Shown: positions 1 through 7,121, numbered from the stretch's first letter. The stretch: 7,742 nt of DNA from Gammaproteobacteria bacterium (GCA_028282395.1 JANQHY010000150.1:1-7742), one strand, 5' to 3'. The notes: a model not told the origin generated them from the letters alone. Program-made: numbers and translations.

Positions 1-1
1 G

Positions 2-868
2 GCATCACTGATGATCTTAGCACGCACCTTGCCAATGCTATGCTTTTCAGACCAAGCTGTCATCAAAAAAAGTCTTTCTAATATTATGTTATGTGGTTAC
101 CTTTGTGCTTGGTTAGCACCATTAATTGCTGGTTACCTTCTTCACTATACCAGTTGGCGCAGTATATTCTATATTATCCCAATATTAGTACTATTCATTA
201 TTTTCGCTTCACGACAAATTCCTCACCATGTTGCTACAAGTCAGAAAAAAAAGCGTTTTATTGAAAATATCGCTAGCATGAAGCACCATTTAAAACTATC
301 GTCTTTTAGCCAAAACGTTATGATACTCGCCTTTTCAGCCGGCTTTGCCCAAAGCTCATTAATTTGCGTACCATTTTGGGTGACTTCCCATTACCATCCT
401 CCATCAGACATGATTGCTTATCTAATACTCTTAATGCTAATGCCAGGATTTTTTGCACCGGTTGTTAACAGATTTTTTATTCATAAATTCTCCCAAAATT
501 TGGTGATGTTTATTAATGCTCTCATTATTATTTCAGGTGGTATAGTAGCCATTGTTCTCTCCTATCTGCTCCCCTCTCATTATTGGTGGTGGGCAATACC
601 GGCAATTATGGCTAATCTTACGCTGAATATCAGTTTTCCAATTGTGCATTTAAACGGCTTTAGAAAAATAACAAGTAATCATAATACAGCAGCTTCGATT
701 ATATCATTCACCGCCTACGTATCAGGGGGTTTGGGCATCTATATTGGCTCATTTCTCTCCCTTGCCACTACTTATATTTATGGTGGTTTAATGATCGTAG
801 CAGGTATCGCTATCTATTCAATCTATCAGCTCGACCACAAGAGACTGATACAAGAACAACAGTCGTAG
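2..868 (+). CDS. Bcr/CflA-family MFS drug transporter, 5' end cut by window
   Basis: This is the C-terminal 288 residues of a major facilitator superfamily efflux protein of the inner membrane. The frame is open to the window edge, so the methionine at base 11 is probably internal. The visible start (Ala-Ser-Leu then a helix) aligns from memory with the region of E. coli Bcr after about residue 105, and Bcr is about 396 aa, so roughly 100 residues lie upstream. Seen in order: the pattern APLIAGYLL followed by TSWRSIF, typical of the TM5-TM6 region of Bcr-like proteins; a basic cytoplasmic loop (QKKKR); then six hydrophobic segments; and near the end the pattern TAASIISF...GGLGIYIGSFLSLAT, matching the Bcr TM11 region. 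Family members export drugs or small molecules by proton antiport; the substrate here cannot be read. It is convergent with the dehydratase gene. Sampled 60-base lines contain 30-37% GC, below most of the window, which may indicate separate acquisition. Confidence 0.85.
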   Translation, partial: ASLMILARTLPMLCFSDQAVIKKSLSNIMLCGYLCAWLAPLIAGYLLHYTSWRSIFYIIPILVLFIIFASRQIPHHVATSQKKKRFIENIASMKHHLKLSSFSQNVMILAFSAGFAQSSLICVPFWVTSHYHPPSDMIAYLILLMLMPGFFAPVVNRFFIHKFSQNLVMFINALIIISGGIVAIVLSYLLPSHYWWWAIPAIMANLTLNISFPIVHLNGFRKITSNHNTAASIISFTAYVSGGLGIYIGSFLSLATTYIYGGLMIVAGIAIYSIYQLDHKRLIQEQQS

Positions 869-869
869 T

Positions 870-903
870 CAAACGATAGAAATCGTTTGCATGATAATTT
901 TTT
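870..903 (+). terminator. weak hairpin plus T tract between convergent genes
   Basis: Bases 870-877 (CAAACGAT) pair perfectly with 882-889 (ATCGTTTG) around a 4-base loop, starting one base after the transporter stop codon. A run of six T lies at 898-903, eight bases beyond the stem rather than directly after it. An overlapping alternative inverted repeat, TTGCAT at 887-892 with ATGCAA at 905-910, would place the T tract in its loop. The position, between two converging genes, suggests transcription termination for the plus-strand gene. The stem is AT-rich and the T tract is displaced, so this is a weak call. There is no T tract on the minus-strand side. Confidence 0.35.
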
Positions 904-915
904 GATGCAATATGC

Positions 916-1914
916 TTAGCCGTTAATTTTAGGGATTTGCTCTAAATAGCTTTTTTGCCAAGTTTTAACATGGGTAGTTGGATCAATATTGCCACCGGTA
1001 ATAATGACTAGAATCTTCTTATGATGATTACCACTGTTAATCCATTGGTATGCCCCGGCTGCACCCAAGGCACAGGTTGGCTCGAGATTGACTTTTAACA
1101 AATGGGTTAACCACTGCGTCCAGTAGAGAATATCCTCTTCCGTTATCTGATAAAACCCTGTTAGTTTCTTAATATACTGGAAAGTGCGTGGTGAAATACT
1201 TAGCGTCCTGACTCCATCCGCTATCGTCATCGGGGAGCTGTCAAAGCGTTGAATACTGCCACTGGCATATGACTGTGCGGCATCATTAGCCATTTCAGGT
1301 TCACAGCCATAGATCGCCGCACTATTTGAAAAAAGGCGTGTTGCTAAGTAGGTGCCAGAAACTAAACCACCACCACCGCAAGGACAAAATATCGCATCAA
1401 AACCACCCTCTTCCATCCACGCCTCTAATGCAACGGTGCCTTGGCCTGCAATGACATCATCGTGATCATAGGGCGGTAACAAATAACAACTCTTAGACAT
1501 TTTCTCTGCTAACGCTTCTGCCTCTTGGCGCTCTTGCGTAATAATAACTTCTGCACCATACGCTCTCGTTGCGGCAATTTTTACCTTTGCGGCAACTGCT
1601 GGAATAATAATAGTCGCTTTGACGCCAAGTTTTTTTGCCGCCCAAGCAACCGCCTGCGCATGATTTCCTGAACTGTAGGCAACAACAGCTTTAGGCAAGG
1701 CATTCTGCTCTTTCAGATGCAGTAATGTATTGAGTGCTCCACGTGCCTTAAATGCACCAACTTTTTGCGCCCCTTCAAATTTAAAATAGAGTTTAGCTTT
1801 TAAATGCGCATTCAATGTCTCCGATGTCAGCAGAGGCGTTTTATTGATATGCGTTTTAATACGGTTATACGCCTGCGTAACAACATTCGATTGCATGAAG
1901 ACTAATTCTGACAT
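916..1914 (-). CDS. PLP-dependent serine/threonine dehydratase (serine racemase / threo-3-hydroxyaspartate dehydratase type)
   Basis: A 332-aa cytoplasmic fold-type II PLP enzyme, the usual length for this family without the ACT domains of biosynthetic IlvA. Visible motifs: GAFKARGA at 53-60 with K56 as the PLP Schiff-base lysine; SSGNHAQ at 81-87; the glycine-rich phosphate loop CGGGGLVSG at 179-187; PPYDH at 147-151; and TGGNID at 307-311. S82 sits where serine racemase has its second catalytic base, whereas IlvA and TdcB have SAGNH with alanine. E205, A209 and D211 reproduce the spacing of the metal site of mammalian serine racemase (E210/A214/D216). Likely chemistry is deamination of L-serine, L-threonine or 3-hydroxyaspartate to a keto acid plus ammonia, possibly with racemisation; the substrate is not decided. 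The ATG at 1914 has AGGT (1919-1922) four bases upstream, overlapping the stop of the permease gene 6 bases away, so translation is probably coupled. The internal ATG at residue 7 has no ribosome binding site. Confidence 0.88.
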   Translation of the reverse strand: MSELVFMQSNVVTQAYNRIKTHINKTPLLTSETLNAHLKAKLYFKFEGAQKVGAFKARGALNTLLHLKEQNALPKAVVAYSSGNHAQAVAWAAKKLGVKATIIIPAVAAKVKIAATRAYGAEVIITQERQEAEALAEKMSKSCYLLPPYDHDDVIAGQGTVALEAWMEEGGFDAIFCPCGGGGLVSGTYLATRLFSNSAAIYGCEPEMANDAAQSYASGSIQRFDSSPMTIADGVRTLSISPRTFQYIKKLTGFYQITEEDILYWTQWLTHLLKVNLEPTCALGAAGAYQWINSGNHHKKILVIITGGNIDPTTHVKTWQKSYLEQIPKING

Positions 1915-1920
1915 ATCGAC

Positions 1921-3525
1921 CTACACTGTTACCTCTTCTGCATTTTGGCGGAAATCTTGCAACCGCTCCTCAAAGAATGCTTTCGGTAATTTGACAGCAA
2001 TCGCAATAATGTAACAGAACAAGCTCAATAGTGCCAACCAGAGAAAACTCCATTGCGTAGAGATAATATGTTTACCGCCAAAACTTCCCAACCATGAAAG
2101 CACCAACAGTCCCGGCACATAACACCATAGCCACAAACTAGCCTGCCACTGCGGCCAACCGATCTTCTTACCTTGGGCGACTATCTGTATTAACAGTACT
2201 GCCAAACCAATCAGTAATAAAATAGCCAAATGCCACAGAGTGTTCCAACCCGTCCAATAGATAATTAATGAAGCGCAATAAAATGCAAGAAGACTAATTA
2301 ACAAGCCACACGGCAATTTAAGGCTTAACCCTTCTGTGCCGGCATAGAGTCGAAATACCTGCATATTAATCGCACCAACACTGTAAGCTAGAACAGAGAT
2401 TGACACCAATTCACTCACCATCACCTGCCAACCATGAAAGGGCAGAAAAATTAACATGCCAACAATAAAATTAACAATCAGTGTCATAAAGGGCACACCA
2501 AAATAGTTGATCTTGCCCATGAAATGCGGCATATAACCTAATCTCGACATCGCATAATTAATTCGCGCGGTTGAAGTCGTGGCAACCAACCCTGATCCCG
2601 CCGGTGAAGCAATGGAGTCAACATAGAGCAATACGGCCAACCAGATAATTCCCAAACTGGTTGCCAGATTCATTAACGGGCCACCGCTGTTACCAACAAT
2701 ATGGAGATTTTTCCAGCCTTGGTTAGCAACCACATGTGGCAACGCCCCAAGGAATGCAATCTGCAGTGAGGTATAAAGCACGACACATATTAATAATGAT
2801 CCGAAAATTGCGAATGGAATTGCCCGTTTCGGATTCTCGGCCTCAGAACTAACCTCAATAACCGCACGAAAACCGACATAAGCAAATATCACGCCGCCAC
2901 TGCTAACGGCAGCTAATATTCCTGATAAACCAAAAGGCGCCATACCACCATATTTACTAAAATTAGCAAGATGGAAATGGTCGTTAAACAGGACAATAAT
3001 GGCAATGACTGGCACAATTAGTTTCCATACAGCAAAAAAGCCACTCACTCGCGCTGCTAATCGAATGCCAAATAAATTGACAATAACAAAAAGTGCCATC
3101 AATACTGTTGCAACCAGATAGCCCAATCCCGATAAGGCGTCAGCACCGTGGTCAATATAGATTAAATGGGGGAAAAAATGTGACGAGTACTCAATAGCGG
3201 CCTGAACTTCAATTGGTGCAACAAAAACAAAACTCAACCAGCTGACCCAACTGATAATAAATGCTGAAGGATAGCCAAAAGCGATAGCCGAGTAACGTAC
3301 CAATCCACCTGCTGCCGGTAAGCGTACTGCTAGTTCAGCAAACGGCAGTGCGATCACCAGCATCATCACGGCGCCTAACAACCAAGCAAATATCGCCGCC
3401 GGACCAGCCAGCTTCAATGCATAAAATGGCGCAAACAGCCAACCAGAACCAACAATCAAACTGACACAAAAAAATAGTAGTGCAGCGGGCCCAAGACTTG
3501 GTTTTAATTTTGTTGCCATCGTCAT
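1921..3525 (-). CDS. APC-superfamily amino acid permease
   Basis: A 534-aa inner-membrane transporter with about 12-14 hydrophobic segments. Hallmarks of the amino acid-polyamine-organocation family are visible: the unwound TM1 glycine motif GSGW at 26-29; FAELAVRLPAAGG at 62-74, matching the conserved TM2/loop signature; GFRAVIEVSSEAENPKRAIP at 218-237, matching the TM6 signature GFE...EaknPkraiP but with Arg replacing the usual Glu; and ATTSTARINYAMSRLGYMP at 315-333, matching the TM8 region. It should import amino acids with protons. Length and the GFR variant recall the aspartate/glutamate symporter group (such as B. subtilis YveA), but that is a memory-based guess. ATG at 3525 follows AGGGAG (3530-3535) by 4 bases; the ATG two codons later would sit 10 bases away and is an alternative start. 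It begins 27 bases after tolA and ends 6 bases before the dehydratase gene, suggesting transport of that enzyme's substrate. Confidence 0.85.
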   Translation of the reverse strand: MTMATKLKPSLGPAALLFFCVSLIVGSGWLFAPFYALKLAGPAAIFAWLLGAVMMLVIALPFAELAVRLPAAGGLVRYSAIAFGYPSAFIISWVSWLSFVFVAPIEVQAAIEYSSHFFPHLIYIDHGADALSGLGYLVATVLMALFVIVNLFGIRLAARVSGFFAVWKLIVPVIAIIVLFNDHFHLANFSKYGGMAPFGLSGILAAVSSGGVIFAYVGFRAVIEVSSEAENPKRAIPFAIFGSLLICVVLYTSLQIAFLGALPHVVANQGWKNLHIVGNSGGPLMNLATSLGIIWLAVLLYVDSIASPAGSGLVATTSTARINYAMSRLGYMPHFMGKINYFGVPFMTLIVNFIVGMLIFLPFHGWQVMVSELVSISVLAYSVGAINMQVFRLYAGTEGLSLKLPCGLLISLLAFYCASLIIYWTGWNTLWHLAILLLIGLAVLLIQIVAQGKKIGWPQWQASLWLWCYVPGLLVLSWLGSFGGKHIISTQWSFLWLALLSLFCYIIAIAVKLPKAFFEERLQDFRQNAEEVTV

Positions 3526-3529
3526 GATA

Positions 3530-3535
3530 CTCCCT
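3530..3535 (-). promoter_or_regulatory. ribosome binding site of the permease gene
   Basis: AGGGAG on the minus strand, four bases before the ATG at 3525 and ten before the in-frame ATG at 3519. It lies in the 27-base tolA-permease gap, which otherwise shows no terminator hairpin and no recognisable promoter. This supports readthrough from tolA with independent ribosome loading on the permease gene. Confidence 0.6.
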
Positions 3536-3552
3536 ATTTAGCTAGCCTACTA

Positions 3553-4497
3553 TCAGGTTACGGATTCTGGCCGCACTGTCAAACGAATATGGCGAAATAA
3601 TGAAAAATCTGCGCCTGTTGGTACCGGTAACGGTGAAGCCTGTAACACTGCGGTAACCGCAGAGCGATCGAGTGCTGGATTACCGCTGGAACGCACTAGA
3701 TTCACACTCAACACCTCTCCCCCTTCCGCCAAGGTAATATCGAGCCGACAAGAGAGTGACGGATCTGCGCCAACAGGAATAATCCAATGCTCTCCAATCG
3801 CCTGAGTTATCTGTGCAGTATAACGATTAATTTCACCACGACTCATCGTTGGTGCTGTGTTTTTAGTTGGTGTCGCAGCAGCAGCATGGAGAGTAGCTGG
3901 CTTCAGAGATGTTGGTGCCTTTGGTTTAGTTGCTACCACCTTTTTGACTGCTGGCTGTGGTTGAGGCTTTGGTTTAGGGACAGAAACTTTTTTCACCGCT
4001 GCCACTGGCTGTGTTTTTTTAGAAGCTTTTGGCTCTACTGCAGTTTTATGTGTACTTGCCGGTTTAGTAGGATGCGGTGCCGTGGCAACTGGCTTCTTAG
4101 TTGTTGTTGAGTGTCGCTTTGCTATCGGCTTAGTAGGTTTTTTAATGCTTTTTGCAGCCACTGTGTGTTTATGCGAGGTTTTTTTATGTATTACTCTCTT
4201 TGTCACCACTTTTTTATGATGGGTTTTAATCGGTTTATGATGAACAACATGGTGGTGACGTTTTATGACCTGTTTTTTTTCAACCTTTGGGGCAGGTGGC
4301 TGCAACGCCGTGGCACTAATCATCACCGCCTTCAGTGCTGGAGCAGAATGCGCAGACATAGACATAGCAAGTGGGCGACGATGGTGCGCGGCACTAAACA
4401 CCAACGTTAACAGTAAAATAAGATGTAGCATTAACGCATAGGCTAAAGGTTTGCGATAGGCTGGCGCAATATAGCGTTGCAATAATAATACACTCAT
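3553..4497 (-). CDS. tolA: TolA, energy-transducing periplasm-spanning protein of the Tol-Pal system
   Basis: A 314-aa protein with the three-part TolA plan. Residues 1-16 are cytoplasmic and basic, about 17-36 form the single inner-membrane anchor, about 37-218 are a long periplasmic linker, and about 220-310 are a C-terminal TolA/TonB-type domain (GEINRYTAQITQAIGEHW, then SCRLDITLAEGGEVLSV and SGNPALDRSAV). TolA connects the TolQ-TolR proton motor to outer-membrane partners and is used by group A colicins and filamentous phages in E. coli. The linker is unlike the Ala/Glu/Lys helix of E. coli TolA: it is rich in Lys, Pro and His, with ten histidines between 81 and 111. C250 matches the first cysteine of the E. 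coli domain III disulfide, but the second is D277, so the disulfide is absent. The gene starts 5 bases after tolR with no clear ribosome site, suggesting coupled translation. Next downstream is a permease, not tolB. Confidence 0.9.
   Translation of the reverse strand: MSVLLLQRYIAPAYRKPLAYALMLHLILLLTLVFSAAHHRRPLAMSMSAHSAPALKAVMISATALQPPAPKVEKKQVIKRHHHVVHHKPIKTHHKKVVTKRVIHKKTSHKHTVAAKSIKKPTKPIAKRHSTTTKKPVATAPHPTKPASTHKTAVEPKASKKTQPVAAVKKVSVPKPKPQPQPAVKKVVATKPKAPTSLKPATLHAAAATPTKNTAPTMSRGEINRYTAQITQAIGEHWIIPVGADPSLSCRLDITLAEGGEVLSVNLVRSSGNPALDRSAVTAVLQASPLPVPTGADFSLFRHIRLTVRPESVT
4273..4280 (-). repeat. A8 homopolymer tract inside tolA
   Basis: Eight consecutive A on the coding strand (T on plus) encode Glu-Lys-Lys at about residues 73-75 of TolA, just before the His-rich stretch. 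Seven-base runs occur further along the same linker at 4179-4185 and 4014-4020. Runs of this length can cause polymerase slippage; a shift here would remove the C-terminal domain. They also follow simply from Lys codons, where AAA is preferred. Confidence 0.6.
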
Positions 4498-4502
4498 TGG
4501 CG

Positions 4503-4958
4503 CTAACGCTTCACCGCAGGCGGTGGTGTAGTAATGAGTCCAACGCGGCTAATTCCCGCTTCTTGTAGTAATGTCATCAATTTCATCACCTGACCATAGT
4601 GAACAATCTTATCGCCTTCGACAAAAACCGTTTGCTCACCACCATGGCGCCTGTTTTTCTCTAACTGCTGTTTAACCTGCTGAATTAATACGCTACTGTC
4701 AAGCGGTGTTGTTGCTGCATGATGACGATTAAGGTAGTAATTGCCGTGACTATCAATTGAAACAACCACGGGGGTCATATCTTTACTGGTTAAGGTTTTT
4801 GCCGTCGCCTGTGGCAAATTAACTTTAACTCCTTGCTGTAACAATGGGGCAGTAATAATAAAAATTACCAACAATACCAACATCACATCAATATAAGGAA
4901 CAACGTTGATTTCACCCATCAACCGTTTACGCCGCCGCGGCTGCCTCATAATTGCCAT
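4503..4958 (-). CDS. tolR: TolR, ExbD/TolR-family stator protein
   Basis: A 151-aa inner-membrane protein, slightly longer than E. coli TolR (142 aa). A basic N-terminus (RQPRRRKR) precedes GEINVVPYIDVMLVLLVIF, the ExbD/TolR signature, with D24 matching the essential proton-pathway aspartate (E. coli D23). One transmembrane helix covers about 22-40. The periplasmic domain follows, with VFVEGDKIVHYGQVMKLMTLLQEAG at about 111-135 resembling the C-terminal dimerisation and amphipathic region. TolR forms the proton channel with TolQ and couples it to TolA. Start ATG at 4958 lies 6 bases after the tolQ stop; GGGGGAG at 4968-4974 ends 9 bases before it and overlaps the end of tolQ. The extra length is a Pro-rich tail (TPPPAVKR). 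Confidence 0.95.
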   Translation of the reverse strand: MAIMRQPRRRKRLMGEINVVPYIDVMLVLLVIFIITAPLLQQGVKVNLPQATAKTLTSKDMTPVVVSIDSHGNYYLNRHHAATTPLDSSVLIQQVKQQLEKNRRHGGEQTVFVEGDKIVHYGQVMKLMTLLQEAGISRVGLITTPPPAVKR

Positions 4959-4964
4959 AAATGC

Positions 4965-5648
4965 CTACTCCCCCGGCTCTAACTGAGCACGACGATAAAG
5001 AAAATTGGCAAACTCCTCCTGAAATGCTTCATAACGGGCAGCAATGCGATCAACCTTGGCAGCATAACGGTTATAGCCAATCACTGCCGGAATTGCAGCA
5101 AAAAGCCCCATCGCTGTTGCAATTAACGCTTCAGAAATGCCTGGCGCCACCATCGACATTGTTGCCTGTGTGGTTCCGCCCAAAGCGTGAAACGTAATCA
5201 TGATGCCCCAAACGGTACCAAATAGACCAACATAGGGACTAACTGATCCGACTGTTGCTAAAAAAGGTAGTCCTAATTCGAGATGATCAATTTCACGACT
5301 GTTGGCAACGCGCATCGCCCGATTTGCGCCCTCCATAATATGATAAGCAGCAACACCGGGTTGTTGATGAAGACGCAGAAACTCTTTAAAGCCAGCAGTA
5401 AATAGACTCTCTAAGCCACGGTTATCTTCACGTTGCGACAGTTGCTGATAGTAGTGGTTAAGATTTTCTGTTAACCAGAACCGCCCTTCAAAACTATCAA
5501 GCGCACGATGGGTACGTTTAAGTAGTGCACCACGCTGAAAAATCACTGTCCAGGAGGCAATCGAGGCCATCAACAGTATTAGCATGACCAACTTTACAAT
5601 AAAGCTAGCATGCCAAATATAACCCCATAGTGATGCATTGGCTGTCAT
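4965..5648 (-). CDS. tolQ: TolQ, MotA/TolQ/ExbB-family proton channel protein
   Basis: A 227-aa inner-membrane protein, close to the 230 aa of E. coli TolQ. Three transmembrane segments are visible: about 15-37, 127-152 and 168-192, with a large cytoplasmic region between the first two. T145 (in GLFGTVWGI) and T178 (in ALIATAMGL) fall at exactly the E. coli numbers of the conserved TM2 and TM3 threonines that line the proton path. TolQ forms the pentameric stator around TolR and drives TolA. The ATG at 5648 overlaps the ybgC stop codon in an ATGA junction (5645-5648). AGAGGT at 5655-5660 lies 6 bases upstream, inside the end of ybgC, so both coupled and independent initiation are possible. 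Confidence 0.96.
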   Translation of the reverse strand: MTANASLWGYIWHASFIVKLVMLILLMASIASWTVIFQRGALLKRTHRALDSFEGRFWLTENLNHYYQQLSQREDNRGLESLFTAGFKEFLRLHQQPGVAAYHIMEGANRAMRVANSREIDHLELGLPFLATVGSVSPYVGLFGTVWGIMITFHALGGTTQATMSMVAPGISEALIATAMGLFAAIPAVIGYNRYAAKVDRIAARYEAFQEEFANFLYRRAQLEPGE

Positions 5649-6073
5649 GATGTTACCTCTATTTTTTCTGTTAAAGTTTTCGGTATCCTTTGCGCTCGAC
5701 CATGATTATTAATTGCAACAATATCAACTTCGCTAGCAAAGTAGATGCTATCCGGCTGTTCAATCAGACGTATCTGTTGTGTAAATGTTAACGATACCCG
5801 TGTCATGGCGATAAGCCGCGTGACCATCTCAAATCGGTGCCAAACATCTACAGAACGCTGATAGTTCAATGTCATACGGTGCACAGCTAAATAAAGATCT
5901 CGTTTATGCCAGGCAAATATGTCAAAGCCTAACTGTTCATACCAATCATCACGGGCACGCTCCATAAAGTTCAGATAGCTAGCATGGTGAATCACACCAC
6001 CCATATCGGTATCAGCATAATGACACTTTAGAGGCATAATGGTCTGCTTCTTATGTACAACTTTAGCTTTCAC
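5645..6073 (-). CDS. ybgC: YbgC, Tol-Pal-associated acyl-CoA thioesterase (hotdog fold), GTG start
   Basis: A 142-aa cytoplasmic 4-hydroxybenzoyl-CoA thioesterase-type enzyme. The family signature [23 protein letters not shown] is at 19-41; D23 matches the catalytic aspartate (E. coli YbgC D18). Members hydrolyse acyl-CoA thioesters, and YbgC is associated with phospholipid-synthesis proteins at the inner membrane in E. coli; its role in the Tol system is not settled. The start is GTG at 6073, not the ATG at residue 13 (6037): the GTG is preceded by AAGAGGA at 6079-6085 with 5-base spacing, while the ATG has no purine-rich site. The N-terminus is then about 5 residues longer before the catalytic motif than in E. 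coli. It overlaps ruvB by 11 bases and tolQ by 4. Confidence 0.93.
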   Translation of the reverse strand: MKAKVVHKKQTIMPLKCHYADTDMGGVIHHASYLNFMERARDDWYEQLGFDIFAWHKRDLYLAVHRMTLNYQRSVDVWHRFEMVTRLIAMTRVSLTFTQQIRLIEQPDSIYFASEVDIVAINNHGRAQRIPKTLTEKIEVTS

Positions 6074-7121
6074 TACTATCCTCTTGATTAAAAAGATCGC
6101 CGCTAGTCGGCACCGTCATGCTCGGCGAGTTCAGACCAAAGTGCTGATACGCCTGTGTCGTTGCCATACGACCACGCGGTGTACGCATAATAAAGCCCTG
6201 CTGAATAAGAAAAGGCTCTAAAACATCTTCAATGGTATGACGCTCTTCGCTAATTGCTGCCGCTAAATTATCAATGCCTACTGGGCCACCACTAAATTTA
6301 TTGATCATTGCCAATAACAGTTTACGGTCCATCATGTCAAAACCGTGATGATCCACTTTGAGTAGATTGAGTGCGGCATCGGCAACACCCTTCTCAACTT
6401 TACCACTCGCTTTCACCTCAGCATAATCACGTACGCGGCGTAATAGCCGGTTAGCAATTCGCGGTGTCCCGCGTGAGCGCGCGGCAATCTCTTTAGCACC
6501 ATGACGATCGATAACAATCTGCAAAATCCGCGCCGAACGCAAAACAATTTCAGTCAACTCATCACAACTATAGAACTCCAATCGTTGTACAATGCCAAAA
6601 CGATCACGCAGTGGAGAGGTTAATAAGCCGGCACGAGTTGTCGCACCTACCAGGGTAAAGGGCGGCAAATCAAGTTTAATTGATCGTGCAGCTGGCCCCT
6701 CACCAATCATAATATCAAGCTGATAATCTTCCATAGCAGGATAAAGCAGCTCTTCAATCGCTGGATTCAACCGATGAATCTCATCAATAAATAGTACATC
6801 GCACGGTTCAAGATTGGTAAGCAGCGCGGCAAGGTCTCCTGCCTTTTCCAATACCGGCCCTGATGTTGCACGGAGATTAACACCCATTTCACTAGCAATA
6901 ATTGTTGCCAACGTCGTTTTACCAAGCCCGGGCGGGCCAAAAATCAATGTGTGGTCAAGTGCTTCCTGGCGCGCTTTTGCTGCATTGATGAAAATCTCCA
7001 TCTGCTCATGAACTGCTGGCTGGCCAATATAGTCCTTAAGATGATGAGGACGCACCGCACGCTTAATTCTCTCATCTTCTGATAGCTGCACTGCACTGAC
7101 AATTCGATCTTCGTTTAACAT
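6063..7121 (-). CDS. ruvB: RuvB, Holliday junction branch migration ATPase
   Basis: A 352-aa AAA+ motor that, bound to RuvA, drives branch migration of Holliday junctions in recombinational repair. With the ATG at 7121 as residue 1 the motifs are: Walker A GPPGLGKT at 62-69, Walker B DEIH at 113-116, sensor 1 region GATTRAG at 159-165, the arginine finger R174 in LRDRFG, sensor 2 motif GTPRIANR at 218-225, and the C-terminal winged helix ending in [16 protein letters not shown]. The frame also offers a GTG at 7133, but the ATG gives E. coli numbering exactly (RP at 24-25, finger at 174), GAAGAT at 7126-7131 lies 4 bases before it, and the GTG has no ribosome site. The tail carries about 15 extra residues, acidic and Ser-rich, beyond E. 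coli RuvB. Neither ruvA nor ruvC adjoins it; an SOS-like site may overlap its promoter. Confidence 0.97.
   Translation of the reverse strand: MLNEDRIVSAVQLSEDERIKRAVRPHHLKDYIGQPAVHEQMEIFINAAKARQEALDHTLIFGPPGLGKTTLATIIASEMGVNLRATSGPVLEKAGDLAALLTNLEPCDVLFIDEIHRLNPAIEELLYPAMEDYQLDIMIGEGPAARSIKLDLPPFTLVGATTRAGLLTSPLRDRFGIVQRLEFYSCDELTEIVLRSARILQIVIDRHGAKEIAARSRGTPRIANRLLRRVRDYAEVKASGKVEKGVADAALNLLKVDHHGFDMMDRKLLLAMINKFSGGPVGIDNLAAAISEERHTIEDVLEPFLIQQGFIMRTPRGRMATTQAYQHFGLNSPSMTVPTSGDLFNQEDSSES
6079..6085 (-). promoter_or_regulatory. ribosome binding site deciding the GTG start of ybgC
   Basis: AAGAGGA on the minus strand sits inside the last codons of ruvB (Gln-Glu-Asp), 5 bases before the GTG at 6073. 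It is a strong Shine-Dalgarno match at good spacing and is the main reason to prefer this start to the ATG at 6037. Its location within ruvB implies that ruvB translation helps deliver ribosomes to ybgC. Confidence 0.65.

Noticed and set aside
3577..3582. Perfect TTGACA on the minus strand near the end of tolA as a promoter for the permease gene
   Set aside because: It encodes Leu-Thr of the TolA C-terminus, and no acceptable -10 lies 16-18 bases downstream.
3787..4410. Two adjacent plus-strand open frames opposite tolA (3787-4110 and 4111-4410)
   Set aside because: They read as Cys/Phe/Trp/Arg-rich low-complexity proteins, the complement of Lys/His/Pro codons in tolA. There is no ribosome site or family motif, so they are shadows.
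4961..5197. Plus-strand open frame opposite tolQ
   Set aside because: The minus-strand tolQ has full family motifs across this stretch; the opposite frame has no recognisable domain.
6039..6221. Plus-strand open frame across the ruvB/ybgC junction
   Set aside because: Short, basic, no motif, and opposite two certain genes.
6814..7011. Plus-strand open frame opposite the ruvB Walker A/B region
   Set aside because: A common antisense shadow of the conserved ruvB ATPase core, with no independent support.
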